The notes under the pieces are model-generated. The model was not told the DNA's origin. It did not search any database and was given only the letters and a program-made list of their open reading frames with translations. From contig NZ_LMQU01000001.1 in the NCBI RefSeq assembly GCF_001425445.1, forward strand, positions 187,221 through 251,220: DNA of 64,000 nt, written 5' to 3'. Position numbers and translations under genes: made by a program. Shown in pieces: positions 52,030 through 60,205 of this stretch (the stretch's first letter is position 1; every line of letters begins with the position of its first letter). This DNA comes from Devosia sp. Leaf420. Lineage in GTDB: Bacteria > Pseudomonadota > Alphaproteobacteria > Rhizobiales > Devosiaceae.

Positions 52030-53586
52030 CTACTGCTTGAGTGCCGCGGCAAAAAGCTCGATTTCTTCATCGCGCCGTGGCGTCCAATCGATGCGATTGG
52101 AGACGCCGTAGAAGTCGGGCTGGAAGTAGAGCTGCAGCCATGGGCCTTCGTCGTAGAAGAGTTTGAGCATGCGATTGATGATCGGGCGCGCCTCTTCCAC
52201 CGTGTCGGCGGCAAGAGCCAGTTTCCAGTCATCGAACCAGCGTGGGTCCTTCCAGCTCTGGTAATTCGTCGCCGCGTCGGGCGTCGAAAAGAGGCTCATG
52301 TCGTAGAGCGGGCTCCAGGTGACACCACCCTGCCCCAGGAAGAAGAGCGGGCCCATCTCCTTGGTGCGAAGGAGCGGAGAATAGACCGAGGCCCATTCGA
52401 GCAGTTCGACGTCGGTTTGAACGCCGATATCGCTCAGATATTGGCCGATGGCCTGGACGACATTGGCGTCGTTGAGATAGCGACCGCGCGGCCCCTGCAG
52501 GCGAATGTTGAAGCGAACGCCGTTTTCGCCGCGGGGATAGCCAGCCTCATCGAGCAGCTTTTCGGCCATGTCCGGATCATAGGGCACCGGCTTCAAGTCC
52601 GGGTTGCCGTTGGGCGGATTAACGAGGCTCGTCATGCGCTCGCATTCGGTACCGAGAAGCTGGACGCAGATGCTTGGGACATCGACGGCATATTGCAGCG
52701 CCCAGCGCACCTTTGGGTCCTGGATTTCCTTGGCGCCCGGCATGCCGGCAACGCCTTCGCCCAGATTGAACCCGACCTGCATGCGGCGGGTACCGCTGAC
52801 CTTGGCAACGGTGGCCGTACCGGATGCGTCAACGGCGGGGACCTGGTCCGGCGCGACATTGGTGATGATATCGACATTGCCAGCGATCAGTTCGGCCGTC
52901 CGGGTCGAGGCTTCGGGAATGATGCGCCAGATGATGGTATCGAAAGTGCCGGGATCTTTGACCTTTTCGAGGACGATCTGCGAGCCGCGATCCCAGGAGG
53001 CGAGGCGATAGGACCCCGATCCGATTGGATTTGCCGCCGCTCCCTCGAGCGTCATCTTTTCGTAGCTGTCTTTGCAGTGAATATAGACCTGCGCCATCAT
53101 CCCCAGAGCGAGCGTGGTCTTGGCGCTGAGGTTGATCTTGACGTCGAGATCGTCGACGACCTCGGCGGATTTGAAGCCGAGCGTCGTATAGACAAAGCCC
53201 GGCGTATTGCCGGTAAAGGCATTGGCCGGATCAGCTGCGCGATTGAACGAATAGGCGACGTCTTCCGCGGTCAGCGGTTCGCCATCGTCGCAGGTGAGGC
53301 CATCCTTGATCTTGAACGTATAGGCAAGCCCGTCGTCGCTGACCTTGGTGTCTTCGACGAGATAGGGCTCGACTTCACCCTCGAACGTCACGCGGAATAG
53401 CGTCGCGAAAATATGCTTGGCGATATTGGAATTGTCGCGGCTCGAAATCTGGGCCGGATCAAATGTGGATGCGTCGGCGCTCAAGCCCACGACGATCGTA
53501 TTGTCGGGGGGAGCCGCCAAGGCTGTGGTCGAGAGCGCAGCGCCCAATAAGGCGGCGACGGCACCAAAGCGAAACAGTGTTCTCAT
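52030..53586 (-). CDS. Peptide/opine-type ABC solute-binding protein (family 5), second copy
   Basis: A 518-residue periplasmic receptor of the DppA/OppA class. Signal peptide MRTLFRFGAVAALLGAALSTTALA, then the conserved opening NTIVVGLSADASTFDPAQISSRDNSNIAKHIF, the family block EPLTAEDVAYSFNRAADP, and SGSYRLASWDRGSQIVLE. It is clearly paralogous to the receptor encoded directly upstream (53689-55251), with long identical stretches, so the pair arose by tandem duplication. The ATG at 53586 is favoured since GAGGGA is 6-7 bp before it. It should feed the DppB/DppC-type permeases. The sequence does not reveal the ligand. Confidence 0.92.
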   Translation of the reverse strand: MRTLFRFGAVAALLGAALSTTALAAPPDNTIVVGLSADASTFDPAQISSRDNSNIAKHIFATLFRVTFEGEVEPYLVEDTKVSDDGLAYTFKIKDGLTCDDGEPLTAEDVAYSFNRAADPANAFTGNTPGFVYTTLGFKSAEVVDDLDVKINLSAKTTLALGMMAQVYIHCKDSYEKMTLEGAAANPIGSGSYRLASWDRGSQIVLEKVKDPGTFDTIIWRIIPEASTRTAELIAGNVDIITNVAPDQVPAVDASGTATVAKVSGTRRMQVGFNLGEGVAGMPGAKEIQDPKVRWALQYAVDVPSICVQLLGTECERMTSLVNPPNGNPDLKPVPYDPDMAEKLLDEAGYPRGENGVRFNIRLQGPRGRYLNDANVVQAIGQYLSDIGVQTDVELLEWASVYSPLLRTKEMGPLFFLGQGGVTWSPLYDMSLFSTPDAATNYQSWKDPRWFDDWKLALAADTVEEARPIINRMLKLFYDEGPWLQLYFQPDFYGVSNRIDWTPRRDEEIELFAAALKQ

Positions 53587-53647
53587 TGTCATTCCCTCAT
53601 TGACCTCCCGGATACGCATTCTCGCCGGCTATGCTGCCAGCTTGTGC

Positions 53648-53681
53648 CGGCACGCAGGGCTTCTCCTGACCCTGCGTGCCG
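53648..53681 (-). promoter_or_regulatory. Stem-loop between the two tandem binding-protein genes
   Basis: CGGCACGCAGGG (53648-53659) and its exact complement (53670-53681) form 12-bp arms with a 10-nt loop, 7 bp behind the upstream receptor's stop. There is no U-run on the minus strand. Probably protects the upstream receptor message. Confidence 0.7.
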
Positions 53682-53688
53682 AAGTGCG

Positions 53689-55251
53689 TCACTGTGCGGC
53701 GAGTGCGGTGTCGAACAGGTAGACCTTTTCGTCGCGGCGCGGTTCGAAGGTGACCCGCTTGGACACGCCGTAGAAATCGGGCTGGAAGTAGAGCATCAGC
53801 CAAGGCGGATCGTTGTAGAAGACATCGAGCATGCGATCGATGACGACGCGCTGCTCCTCGGGGGTCTTGGCAGCGGCGATTTCCGCCCAGCCATCGAACC
53901 AGGCAGGGTTCTTCCATTCGGTATAGTTGGTGCCTGCATCGACAGCCGAGAGGTCGGCCATGTCATAGAGGGCACTCCAGGTGCCACCACCCGAACCGAG
54001 GAGGAACATCGGCCCGACGTCATGCTTCTGGATCAGCGGCACATAGACCGAGGCCCATTCCATCAGCTCGACATTTGTCTTGACGCCGATGTCGTTGAGG
54101 TACTGGCCGATGGCGAGAGCAACGTTGGCATCGTTGAGGTAACGGCCACGGGGCGCCTGGAAATTGATTTCGAAGCGGGTGCCGTCTGCGCCACGCGGGT
54201 AACCGGCAGCGTCGAGCAGCTCTTCGGCCTTATCCGGATCATAAGGATAGGGCTTCAAGCTTTTGTTGTCGTTGGGTGGATTGACGAGACCAGTCGCACG
54301 CGTGCACTCGAAATTGAGCAGCTGCTTGCAGATGGCTTCGACATCGACGGCATACTGCAGCGCGACACGAACGTCGGTCTTCTGGATGGCCTCGCCGCCC
54401 GGCGTACCCGTGGCGAAAGAGTCCTTCATATTGAAGCCGACATAGATGCGGCGGGTACCCTGAACCGACTTGACCTCGGCTGTGCCGGAATTGTTGACGG
54501 CTTCGACCTGGTCGGGGGCGACATTGGTGATGATGTCGACATTGCCAGCGATCAGTTCGGCTGAACGGGTCGAGGCTTCGGGGATGATGCGCCAGACGAT
54601 ATTCTTGAAGCTGCCCGGATCCTTGATCTTTTCAAGGACGACCTGCGAGCCGCGGTCCCATGAGGCCAGACGATAGGACCCCGAAGCGATCGGCTTGGCG
54701 GCCGCGTCTTCCAGGCTCATCTTTTCGTAGCTGTCCTTGCAGTGAATGAACACTTCGGCGATGAGGCCGAAGGACACCGGATTCTTCTTGTCGAGGTTGA
54801 TCTTGACCTCGGTTTCGCTGAGCGCCTCGGCGCCGGCAAAGCCGATCGACGAATAAACAAAGCCCGGCGTGTTGCCGGTGAAGGCATTGGCGGGATCGGC
54901 GGCGCGGTTGAACGAATAGGCGACGTCTTCCGCGGTCAGCGCTTCGCCGTCTTCGCAGGTGAGGTCAGGCTTGAGCGTATAGGTATAGCTCTTGCCGTCT
55001 TCCGCCTCGACATAGGACTCCGCCATCTGCGGCACGATATTGCCTTCGGGATCGACCTCATACAGCGTCCCAAAGATGTGCTTGGCGATGTTGGAATTGT
55101 CGCGGCTCGAAATATTGGCCGGATCAAAGGTCGAAGCATCTGCGGAGATGCCGACGACCAGGGTATCTGCAGGCGGGGCGGCTTGGGCGGAAGCAAGCGG
55201 CAGAATAAGCGCCGCCGTGCCTGCCATGAGAAGATATCTCACGGTGTTCAT
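53689..55251 (-). CDS. Peptide/opine-type ABC solute-binding protein (family 5), first copy
   Basis: A 520-residue periplasmic receptor. Signal peptide MNTVRYLLMAGTAALILPLASAQA; the mature part opens DTLVVGISADASTFDPANISSRDNSNIAKHIF and shares EALTAEDVAYSFNRAADPANAF and SGSYRLASWDRGSQVVLEKIKDPG with its tandem paralog. The two differ mainly in the second half, where ligand contacts are expected, so the ligands may differ. ATG 55251 overlaps the stop of the upstream Gfo/Idh gene by 4 bp, fixing it in the catabolic operon; AAAGGAC lies about 7 bp upstream. The frame is open much farther up, but that part is antisense-like and not coding. Confidence 0.93.
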   Translation of the reverse strand: MNTVRYLLMAGTAALILPLASAQAAPPADTLVVGISADASTFDPANISSRDNSNIAKHIFGTLYEVDPEGNIVPQMAESYVEAEDGKSYTYTLKPDLTCEDGEALTAEDVAYSFNRAADPANAFTGNTPGFVYSSIGFAGAEALSETEVKINLDKKNPVSFGLIAEVFIHCKDSYEKMSLEDAAAKPIASGSYRLASWDRGSQVVLEKIKDPGSFKNIVWRIIPEASTRSAELIAGNVDIITNVAPDQVEAVNNSGTAEVKSVQGTRRIYVGFNMKDSFATGTPGGEAIQKTDVRVALQYAVDVEAICKQLLNFECTRATGLVNPPNDNKSLKPYPYDPDKAEELLDAAGYPRGADGTRFEINFQAPRGRYLNDANVALAIGQYLNDIGVKTNVELMEWASVYVPLIQKHDVGPMFLLGSGGGTWSALYDMADLSAVDAGTNYTEWKNPAWFDGWAEIAAAKTPEEQRVVIDRMLDVFYNDPPWLMLYFQPDFYGVSKRVTFEPRRDEKVYLFDTALAAQ

Positions 55252-56324
55252 TGGGACGTCCTTTGCTGGAGTGCAGAGTGGTGGAATGGTTTGCCGGTCT
55301 CTCGCTTCGCAGTTGTGTCGAGATCGGCGGGATTGATCGCTTGGCCCTGTTGAGAGGAGAGGATGCAGGCTTGAACCATGCGAAGCGAATTGAGGTGGTC
55401 GCGCCCGGTGCACGGCAGATCGGCCGTGCCGCGCATGGCGGCGACAAAAGCGGCGAGGAGGGATTTGGCGTCGTTGATCCACTGCTCGTATGGCGGGAGC
55501 TGAACCGCAGTCAGTTCGGTATCGGCGTGGAGTGCGTAGTTGAGCTCGCCGAACTGATCGTTCTGGACGACGACCCCGTTCTTGCACTCGCTGCGCCACT
55601 GAAACCCTGGCTTTTGCCAGTTGGACTGCCAGAGACCCTGATAGTTGACCTCGACGCCATTGGCGAAACGGATCAGCGCGCTGACATTGGCGTCGTCGCG
55701 ATACATCGACCAGCTCGGGTTGAACGTTGACCCGAAGACCGAGACGGGTTCGGAGCGATAGACGAAGCGCATCAGGTCGAAATGGTGGATCGACTGTTCC
55801 CACAGCATGGGCTGATCCATGGTCAGGGGATACTTATTGAAGTTGGGCTTCCAGCCATCGCGCCAGCGCTCATAGGTGAAGCGGCCGAATTCCGGCGCAC
55901 CCACCGTCTCGTCGAAAAGGCGCAGGGTTTGCTGGGTGACGGGCAGGAAGCGGAAATTGAGGCCGACTGTGAGCGGGACGCCGGCATCTTCAGCCATCTC
56001 GACATAACGCGCCGCGAGGTCGACGCTGTCGGCCAATGGCTTTTCCGCGAGAATGGCAATGCCGGCCTTGCATGCCAGCTCCATCTGCCTTTCGCGCCCG
56101 CCAGGCGGGGTGGCGAGGAGGACAAAATCGGCATCGAGCGTCGTGATGAGATCAAGATCGGCGCTGGCAATGGCCTCAGGCCACTGTGCCAAGGCGCGGC
56201 TGCGCGCATCCTCCGAAGGATCGATCAGGCCAACAATGGTGCAATCCGGATTTTCGCGGATGACGCGCATCCAGAATTGGGCACGGGCACCAAGACCGAC
56301 GAGGATGATGCGAAGGGGATTCAT
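55248..56324 (-). CDS. Gfo/Idh/MocA oxidoreductase in the coupled catabolic operon
   Basis: A 358-residue dehydrogenase. The Rossmann start is LRIILVGLGARAQFWMR (GxGxxA), the catalytic motif AILAEKPLADS (E-K-P), and the lower domain has MLWEQSIHHFDLMRFVY with the conserved histidine pair. It probably oxidises or reduces a hydroxyl group on the compound handled by this operon. ATG 56324 overlaps the epimerase stop by 4 bp and its own stop overlaps the binding-protein start by 4 bp. A start at 56378 would lie well inside the epimerase gene and is rejected. NAD or NADP preference cannot be read. Confidence 0.9.
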   Translation of the reverse strand: MNPLRIILVGLGARAQFWMRVIRENPDCTIVGLIDPSEDARSRALAQWPEAIASADLDLITTLDADFVLLATPPGGRERQMELACKAGIAILAEKPLADSVDLAARYVEMAEDAGVPLTVGLNFRFLPVTQQTLRLFDETVGAPEFGRFTYERWRDGWKPNFNKYPLTMDQPMLWEQSIHHFDLMRFVYRSEPVSVFGSTFNPSWSMYRDDANVSALIRFANGVEVNYQGLWQSNWQKPGFQWRSECKNGVVVQNDQFGELNYALHADTELTAVQLPPYEQWINDAKSLLAAFVAAMRGTADLPCTGRDHLNSLRMVQACILSSQQGQAINPADLDTTAKRETGKPFHHSALQQRTSQ

Positions 56325-57226
56325 GCGCGGGCCTCCGCCGAGAGGATGCGGGCAAGTCCGGTGGGCAAAGTGGTCCACTCATAGAGCGCCGACAGGTCGA
56401 GCCGATCGCTGGCCATGGGGAGACGTTCGATGCGCGTGGTGTCGCCGATGACGACCTGCGCCTCGGGAATAAGGTCGGCAATCATCCGGGCGAGGTCGAT
56501 ATTGGCGATCGACTGGCCGGAGGTCAGATGAAAGACGCCGCGAAGGGACGGTTGCTTGTGCAGCAGCGTGTCGAGCGCCAAAGCCAGATCGGGGGCAAAG
56601 GTCCAATCGCGGCGTTCGGCGGGCATATCGACGATGATCGGTTCGCCGGAGAGCGCCATGTTGAGCCAACGCCTTATCGGCGAAACGATGGTGCGGGTGT
56701 CGCGGGGGCGTTCGTCAGGTCCGTAGATCGGGCCAAGGCGAATGGAAATCGCGCGCAGTTCAGTTGCGGCTGCGGCGGCATCTTCCCCGGCGCGCTTGGC
56801 TTGTGCATAGGGCAAGTCGGCGGTCGCGGCTGTGCTCTCGAGGTGAACGCCATCCCCATCCGTCGCGCTGAAAACACCTGAGGAGGAGATGAAGACGAAG
56901 TCTTTGGCACCGCTATCGATGGCGTGGCGTAGGACCTGGTTCGTCAACTCGATATTGGCTGAAAGGAGCGCGTCCTCGGATGCGGTGTCCCCATTTGCAG
57001 GCGTAGTGATTGCCGCGCCGTGGATGACAAGGTCTGCGCGTGGCAGAGCCATTTCGCCCGAAAGAAGATCGCCCTCGATCAGGTCGACACCGGCGAGGCG
57101 CTGGCGCGTGGCGGTGTCGAACAGGCGATCAGCGGCAAATACCGCGTCGCCCAGCGCCTTGAAGCCTTGGGCAAGGTGCGAGCCGACAAAGCCGCCGCCG
57201 CCAGTGATGAGGACACGCCGCGTCAT
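56321..57226 (-). CDS. NAD-dependent epimerase/dehydratase (extended SDR)
   Basis: A 301-residue extended SDR. GGGGFVGSH at residues 8-16 is the GxxGxxG cofactor loop, ISSSGVF the serine strand and YAQAKRAGED the catalytic YxxxK. DWTFAPDLALALDTLLH is the lower conserved block. It resembles nucleotide-sugar epimerases and also the D-erythronate/sugar-acid dehydrogenases of catabolic operons, which fits better here since there is no nucleotide-sugar gene. It overlaps both neighbours by 4 bp (ATGA with the GntR gene before it and the Gfo/Idh gene behind it), so all three are translationally coupled. Confidence 0.9.
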   Translation of the reverse strand: MTRRVLITGGGGFVGSHLAQGFKALGDAVFAADRLFDTATRQRLAGVDLIEGDLLSGEMALPRADLVIHGAAITTPANGDTASEDALLSANIELTNQVLRHAIDSGAKDFVFISSSGVFSATDGDGVHLESTAATADLPYAQAKRAGEDAAAAATELRAISIRLGPIYGPDERPRDTRTIVSPIRRWLNMALSGEPIIVDMPAERRDWTFAPDLALALDTLLHKQPSLRGVFHLTSGQSIANIDLARMIADLIPEAQVVIGDTTRIERLPMASDRLDLSALYEWTTLPTGLARILSAEARA

Positions 57227-57900
57227 CGCGCGATCCCCAATTCTTCTGGCGTGATCTGAGAAGCCGAGCGGGTGTGGTCGGAAATAAGCGAAATCGCGCG
57301 GATCATGTCGCGATTTTCGATCGCTTCGATAATAGGCGGGTGATTGCGGGCGACGGCGCGGAGATCGCGATTGGCGCTATTGCGCAGGGCCATGATCTGG
57401 CGGATGCGCATGTAAAGATTATCCCAGAAGCTGAGCATGAGCTGATGATCGGCAAGGCGGATCAGGGTGCGGTGGAAGGCTTCGTCCGCGGTATTGAGCG
57501 CTGCGAGATCGCCGCGCTCGGCAGCTTCGAACATGGCATCTGAATGACGGCGCAGCTCGGAGACATCGACCTGCCGCTCGACGACGCGGCGAATGGCAAA
57601 GGCTTCGAACTGTTCGCGCAGGCTATAGAGCTCCTCGACTTCCTTGAGCGTCAGCGGCTTCACCCGCTTGCCTTTGTAGGGCTCGCTTTCGATGAGCCCA
57701 TCGGCTTCAAGGATCTGGATCGCCTCACGCACCGGCGCACGAGACACCTGCAATTGCTCGGCCAGTGCCATTTCGACGACGGGCGTGCCGGGCTTCATCG
57801 TGCCATTGAGGATGGCTTGGCGGATGATATCGGCGACCGACACGCGGAGCGGCACGTTTTCGATACGGCTGATGTCGGCATGCGTCTCTGCCATGGTCAT
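57223..57900 (-). CDS. GntR-family regulator, FCD type
   Basis: A 225-residue regulator. The winged helix-turn-helix occupies about residues 15-80 (VADIIRQAILNGTMKPGTPVVEMALAEQLQVSRAPVREAIQILEADGLIES, core motif VSRAPVREA) and the FCD ligand domain about 90-215, with the histidines of the metal site in LIRLADHQLM and ARNHPPIIEAI. FCD proteins usually respond to organic acids or sugar acids and repress catabolic genes. It is unusual in sitting within the operon, overlapping both neighbours by 4 bp, so it probably controls the operon's promoter, which must lie upstream, perhaps beyond the window. The start is ATG 57900; MAETHAD two codons on is possible. Confidence 0.93.
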   Translation of the reverse strand: MTMAETHADISRIENVPLRVSVADIIRQAILNGTMKPGTPVVEMALAEQLQVSRAPVREAIQILEADGLIESEPYKGKRVKPLTLKEVEELYSLREQFEAFAIRRVVERQVDVSELRRHSDAMFEAAERGDLAALNTADEAFHRTLIRLADHQLMLSFWDNLYMRIRQIMALRNSANRDLRAVARNHPPIIEAIENRDMIRAISLISDHTRSASQITPEELGIAR

Positions 57901-58796
57901 GCCGCCTTGCCTTGCGCGATCGCCACGGCCCGCGCCAAAGCGTCATTGTGTTCCGTGCCAAGACGCACGAAGGGCGGCCGTACAATCGCATAAGCCTCGT
58001 CGCCATGACGAAGCGCCGTCGCCGCCTTGATGGCCGGAATGAGCGGCAGGCTTTCAAAAATCTTGCGGACCGCAGTTACACCAGTGGCGATCTCGGCCTC
58101 ATCGGGCGTTCCGAGGGCATGCATCAGCGCGACGATGTTGCGGGCATTTACGTTGGCGGAGGCGCTGATGCAGCCGGCGCCACCGGCCGCGACGTTTTGC
58201 GGGATCAGCGCTTCGGAAGCGGAATAACTTTCAAGCTCTGGGAAAGCCTCGATTACCGACTGGGTGTTCTCCCAATTGCCCGAGGAGTCCTTCAAGCCGA
58301 CAAAAATGCCGGGATGCTTCTTGAGCAGCAGCTCGATCAGGTTGAGCGTGATCGGCACGCCGGTCATCTGGGGGATGTGGTAGAGGTAGATGCGGAGCGC
58401 GCTATTCGCCACGCCGTCGATTATGGCGGAATAGCTGTCAACGAGCCCCTGGTCCGTGACGCCCTTATAATAGAACGGCGGCAGCATGAGCGTGCCAAGG
58501 CAGCCGCGATCGGTGGCGTGGCGCGTTAGCGCGATCGTATCTGTCAGAGCGGCGCAGCCGGTGCCGGGGATCAGGCGCTTGGGGTCGATGCCGCCGTCGA
58601 TCAGGGCATCGAGCGCGTCGATACGCTCGGAGACACTCATGGAATTGGCTTCGCTGGTCGTACCGAACGGCGCGAGACCATCAGCGCCGTCGTTCAACAG
58701 GGCCTTCGAATTGGCAACGAAGCGCGTGACATCGACGCTGAGATCGGCGGCGAAGGGTGTGATGGCTGGGACGTAGAGTTTTGGGGTCCGGGTCAT
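57897..58796 (-). CDS. DapA/NanA-family lyase or aldolase
   Basis: A 299-residue class I aldolase-type TIM barrel. Y139 (in YLYHIP) and K169 (in FVGLKDSSG), the Schiff-base lysine, are in the usual positions; the pyruvate-carboxylate loop reads GTTSEANSMS in place of the GTTGE of true DapA. This suggests a keto-acid aldolase/dehydratase in catabolism rather than lysine synthesis. Substrates of such relatives include 2-keto-3-deoxy sugar acids, N-acetylneuraminate and hydroxyproline derivatives. It overlaps the AllA-like gene before it and the GntR gene after it by 4 bp each. Function within the operon: splitting or dehydrating a keto-acid intermediate is a fair guess. Confidence 0.9.
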   Translation of the reverse strand: MTRTPKLYVPAITPFAADLSVDVTRFVANSKALLNDGADGLAPFGTTSEANSMSVSERIDALDALIDGGIDPKRLIPGTGCAALTDTIALTRHATDRGCLGTLMLPPFYYKGVTDQGLVDSYSAIIDGVANSALRIYLYHIPQMTGVPITLNLIELLLKKHPGIFVGLKDSSGNWENTQSVIEAFPELESYSASEALIPQNVAAGGAGCISASANVNARNIVALMHALGTPDEAEIATGVTAVRKIFESLPLIPAIKAATALRHGDEAYAIVRPPFVRLGTEHNDALARAVAIAQGKAA

Positions 58797-59278
58797 ACCT
58801 GACCCTCCTCGGTCATAAGTTGAAGCGGAGAAATGTCAGTGAAGACATCATCGTCATGAGCGCCGCGCCACATCAGCACGGCAAAGGCCCCTGCCCGATC
58901 GATGACGCTGATACCGGCATGCCAGACACCGGGCGCATAAACGACGCCCAGAGTGCCGGGGACGAGAAATGTTTCGACCTGTTCGAGGTCGGGAGATCCG
59001 TCAGGACGCGATTGCGCCACGGTGACGAGGTACCGGCTGACATCGAGCGGCACGAAACACTGGGCCGCGTGGGGATGACGTTCAAGGCGGTTCACCAGCG
59101 CCGGCATCGTCGTCATCGGCACATTGTTGACGTGGAAGACGGGTTCGAGACCCTCGCCGCCAAGCCAGCGGGAATAGAAGGCGCGGTCGCCGGCTTGGGC
59201 CGGGCGATCGATAATCGCGCCATAGGGGGCGAAGCGATCGCTGGAGATACCGGACTGAATGGCAACCGACTGCATCAT
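58793..59278 (-). CDS. AllA (ureidoglycolate lyase)-family protein
   Basis: A 161-residue cupin-like protein. It matches the AllA/ureidoglycolate lyase family: FAPYGAIIDRP at the start, HPHAAQCFVPLDVSRYLVTVA in the middle, FLVPGTLGVVYAPGVWHAGISVID and FAVLMWR near the end. True AllA releases urea from ureidoglycolate, but the family has members of unknown substrate. No other allantoin gene set (AllB, AllC or uricase) is here except the PuuE-like protein encoded just before it. ATG 59278 overlaps the preceding stop by 4 bp. It may cleave a ureido- or hemiaminal-type bond in the operon's pathway. Confidence 0.85.
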   Translation of the reverse strand: MMQSVAIQSGISSDRFAPYGAIIDRPAQAGDRAFYSRWLGGEGLEPVFHVNNVPMTTMPALVNRLERHPHAAQCFVPLDVSRYLVTVAQSRPDGSPDLEQVETFLVPGTLGVVYAPGVWHAGISVIDRAGAFAVLMWRGAHDDDVFTDISPLQLMTEEGQV

Positions 59279-60183
59279 GCGACCAATTCCTTGGGTGGCA
59301 TGACAGCACGCCAATGGGCCGCGATGTCGGAACGGCGAGCGATCCAGGCGTCAGGGCTCGCAATCACGTGGTCGAGGAATTTGATGAGACCCGCAAAGCG
59401 ACCGGGATGGCCGATCACGCGGGGATGAAGGCCAATGGACATCATACGGGGCGTTGCCTGCCCTTCCGCGCGCAGCACGTCGAACGTATCGATCAGGAAC
59501 TGGGCGTAATCGCCCGCCGTCTCGATGCCGCCGCCCGCGAGAAGTTTGGCATCATTGGTGACGAGCGAATACGGCACGACCAAATGCTGCTTGCCTTCGA
59601 CCGAGAGCCAATAGGGCACTTCGTCATTATAGGCGTCGCTATCGTAGCTATATCCGCCGTGTTCGACGACGAGGCGCCGGGTATGGGCGCTGGGGCTATA
59701 GCGGCAATACCAACCATCCGGCGCGCGGCCGACCGTGTCGAGGATGCTGGCATGGGCCTTGGCGATGTGCTCGCGCTCGGTCGCTTCATCGAGATTGTAG
59801 TGCTCGATCCAGCGGTAGCCGTGGGCGACGATGTCCCAATCGGTATCGGCAATGGCCTTGGCGACAAGGCTATTGCGCTCGAGCGCAAGGGCCGCGGCGA
59901 AGATGGTCAGGGGCAGATTGCGTTCGCGGAACAGGCGGTAAACGCGCCAGAAGCCGACGCGAGAACCATATTCATACATGCTTTCGGAAGCGAAATCGCG
60001 GTCGCCGGTCTTGACCCGAACGGCATTGACCTCGATGAGCGCCCCTTCGGACCGCCCATCGCCTTCACCAATGGAATATTCCGACCCCTCCTCGTAATTG
60101 AGGACGAAGTTGACTGCGACACCCGCATTTCCGGGCCATCTGACGGTCGGTGGTCGATTGGCGTAGCCGACGAAATCGCGCAT
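59275..60183 (-). CDS. PuuE-type polysaccharide-deacetylase-fold amidohydrolase
   Basis: A 302-residue protein of the NodB-fold group that includes metal-independent allantoinase PuuE. It begins MRDFVGYANRPPTVRWPGNAGVAVNFVLNYEEGSE and shows YEYGSRVGFWRVYRLF, DIVAHGYRWIEHYNL, GWYCRYSPSAHTRRL and LHPRVIGHPGRFAGLIKFLDHV, all as in PuuE. The metal-binding D-D of true deacetylases is replaced by NYEEG, fitting a non-metal amidohydrolase. Ring-opening of a cyclic ureide or deacylation is possible. ATG 60183 (GGGGGC upstream) gives the family length; the longer frame to 60342 overlaps the previous gene and is rejected. It overlaps the AllA-like gene by 4 bp. Confidence 0.88.
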   Translation of the reverse strand: MRDFVGYANRPPTVRWPGNAGVAVNFVLNYEEGSEYSIGEGDGRSEGALIEVNAVRVKTGDRDFASESMYEYGSRVGFWRVYRLFRERNLPLTIFAAALALERNSLVAKAIADTDWDIVAHGYRWIEHYNLDEATEREHIAKAHASILDTVGRAPDGWYCRYSPSAHTRRLVVEHGGYSYDSDAYNDEVPYWLSVEGKQHLVVPYSLVTNDAKLLAGGGIETAGDYAQFLIDTFDVLRAEGQATPRMMSIGLHPRVIGHPGRFAGLIKFLDHVIASPDAWIARRSDIAAHWRAVMPPKELVA

Positions 60184-60205
60184 GTTGATGCCCCCGTGCC
60201 TGGCC

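Noticed and set aside
55252..55803. N-terminal extension of the receptor gene at 53689-55251
   Set aside because: The extension runs antisense-like through the Gfo/Idh gene; the receptor's signal peptide and ribosome site begin at 55251.
58793..60183. Allantoin degradation as the operon's function
   Set aside because: PuuE-like and AllA-like proteins are suggestive, but no allantoate amidohydrolase, uricase or glyoxylate enzymes are present, and the deacylase, DapA-like, epimerase and Gfo/Idh genes do not fit that route.
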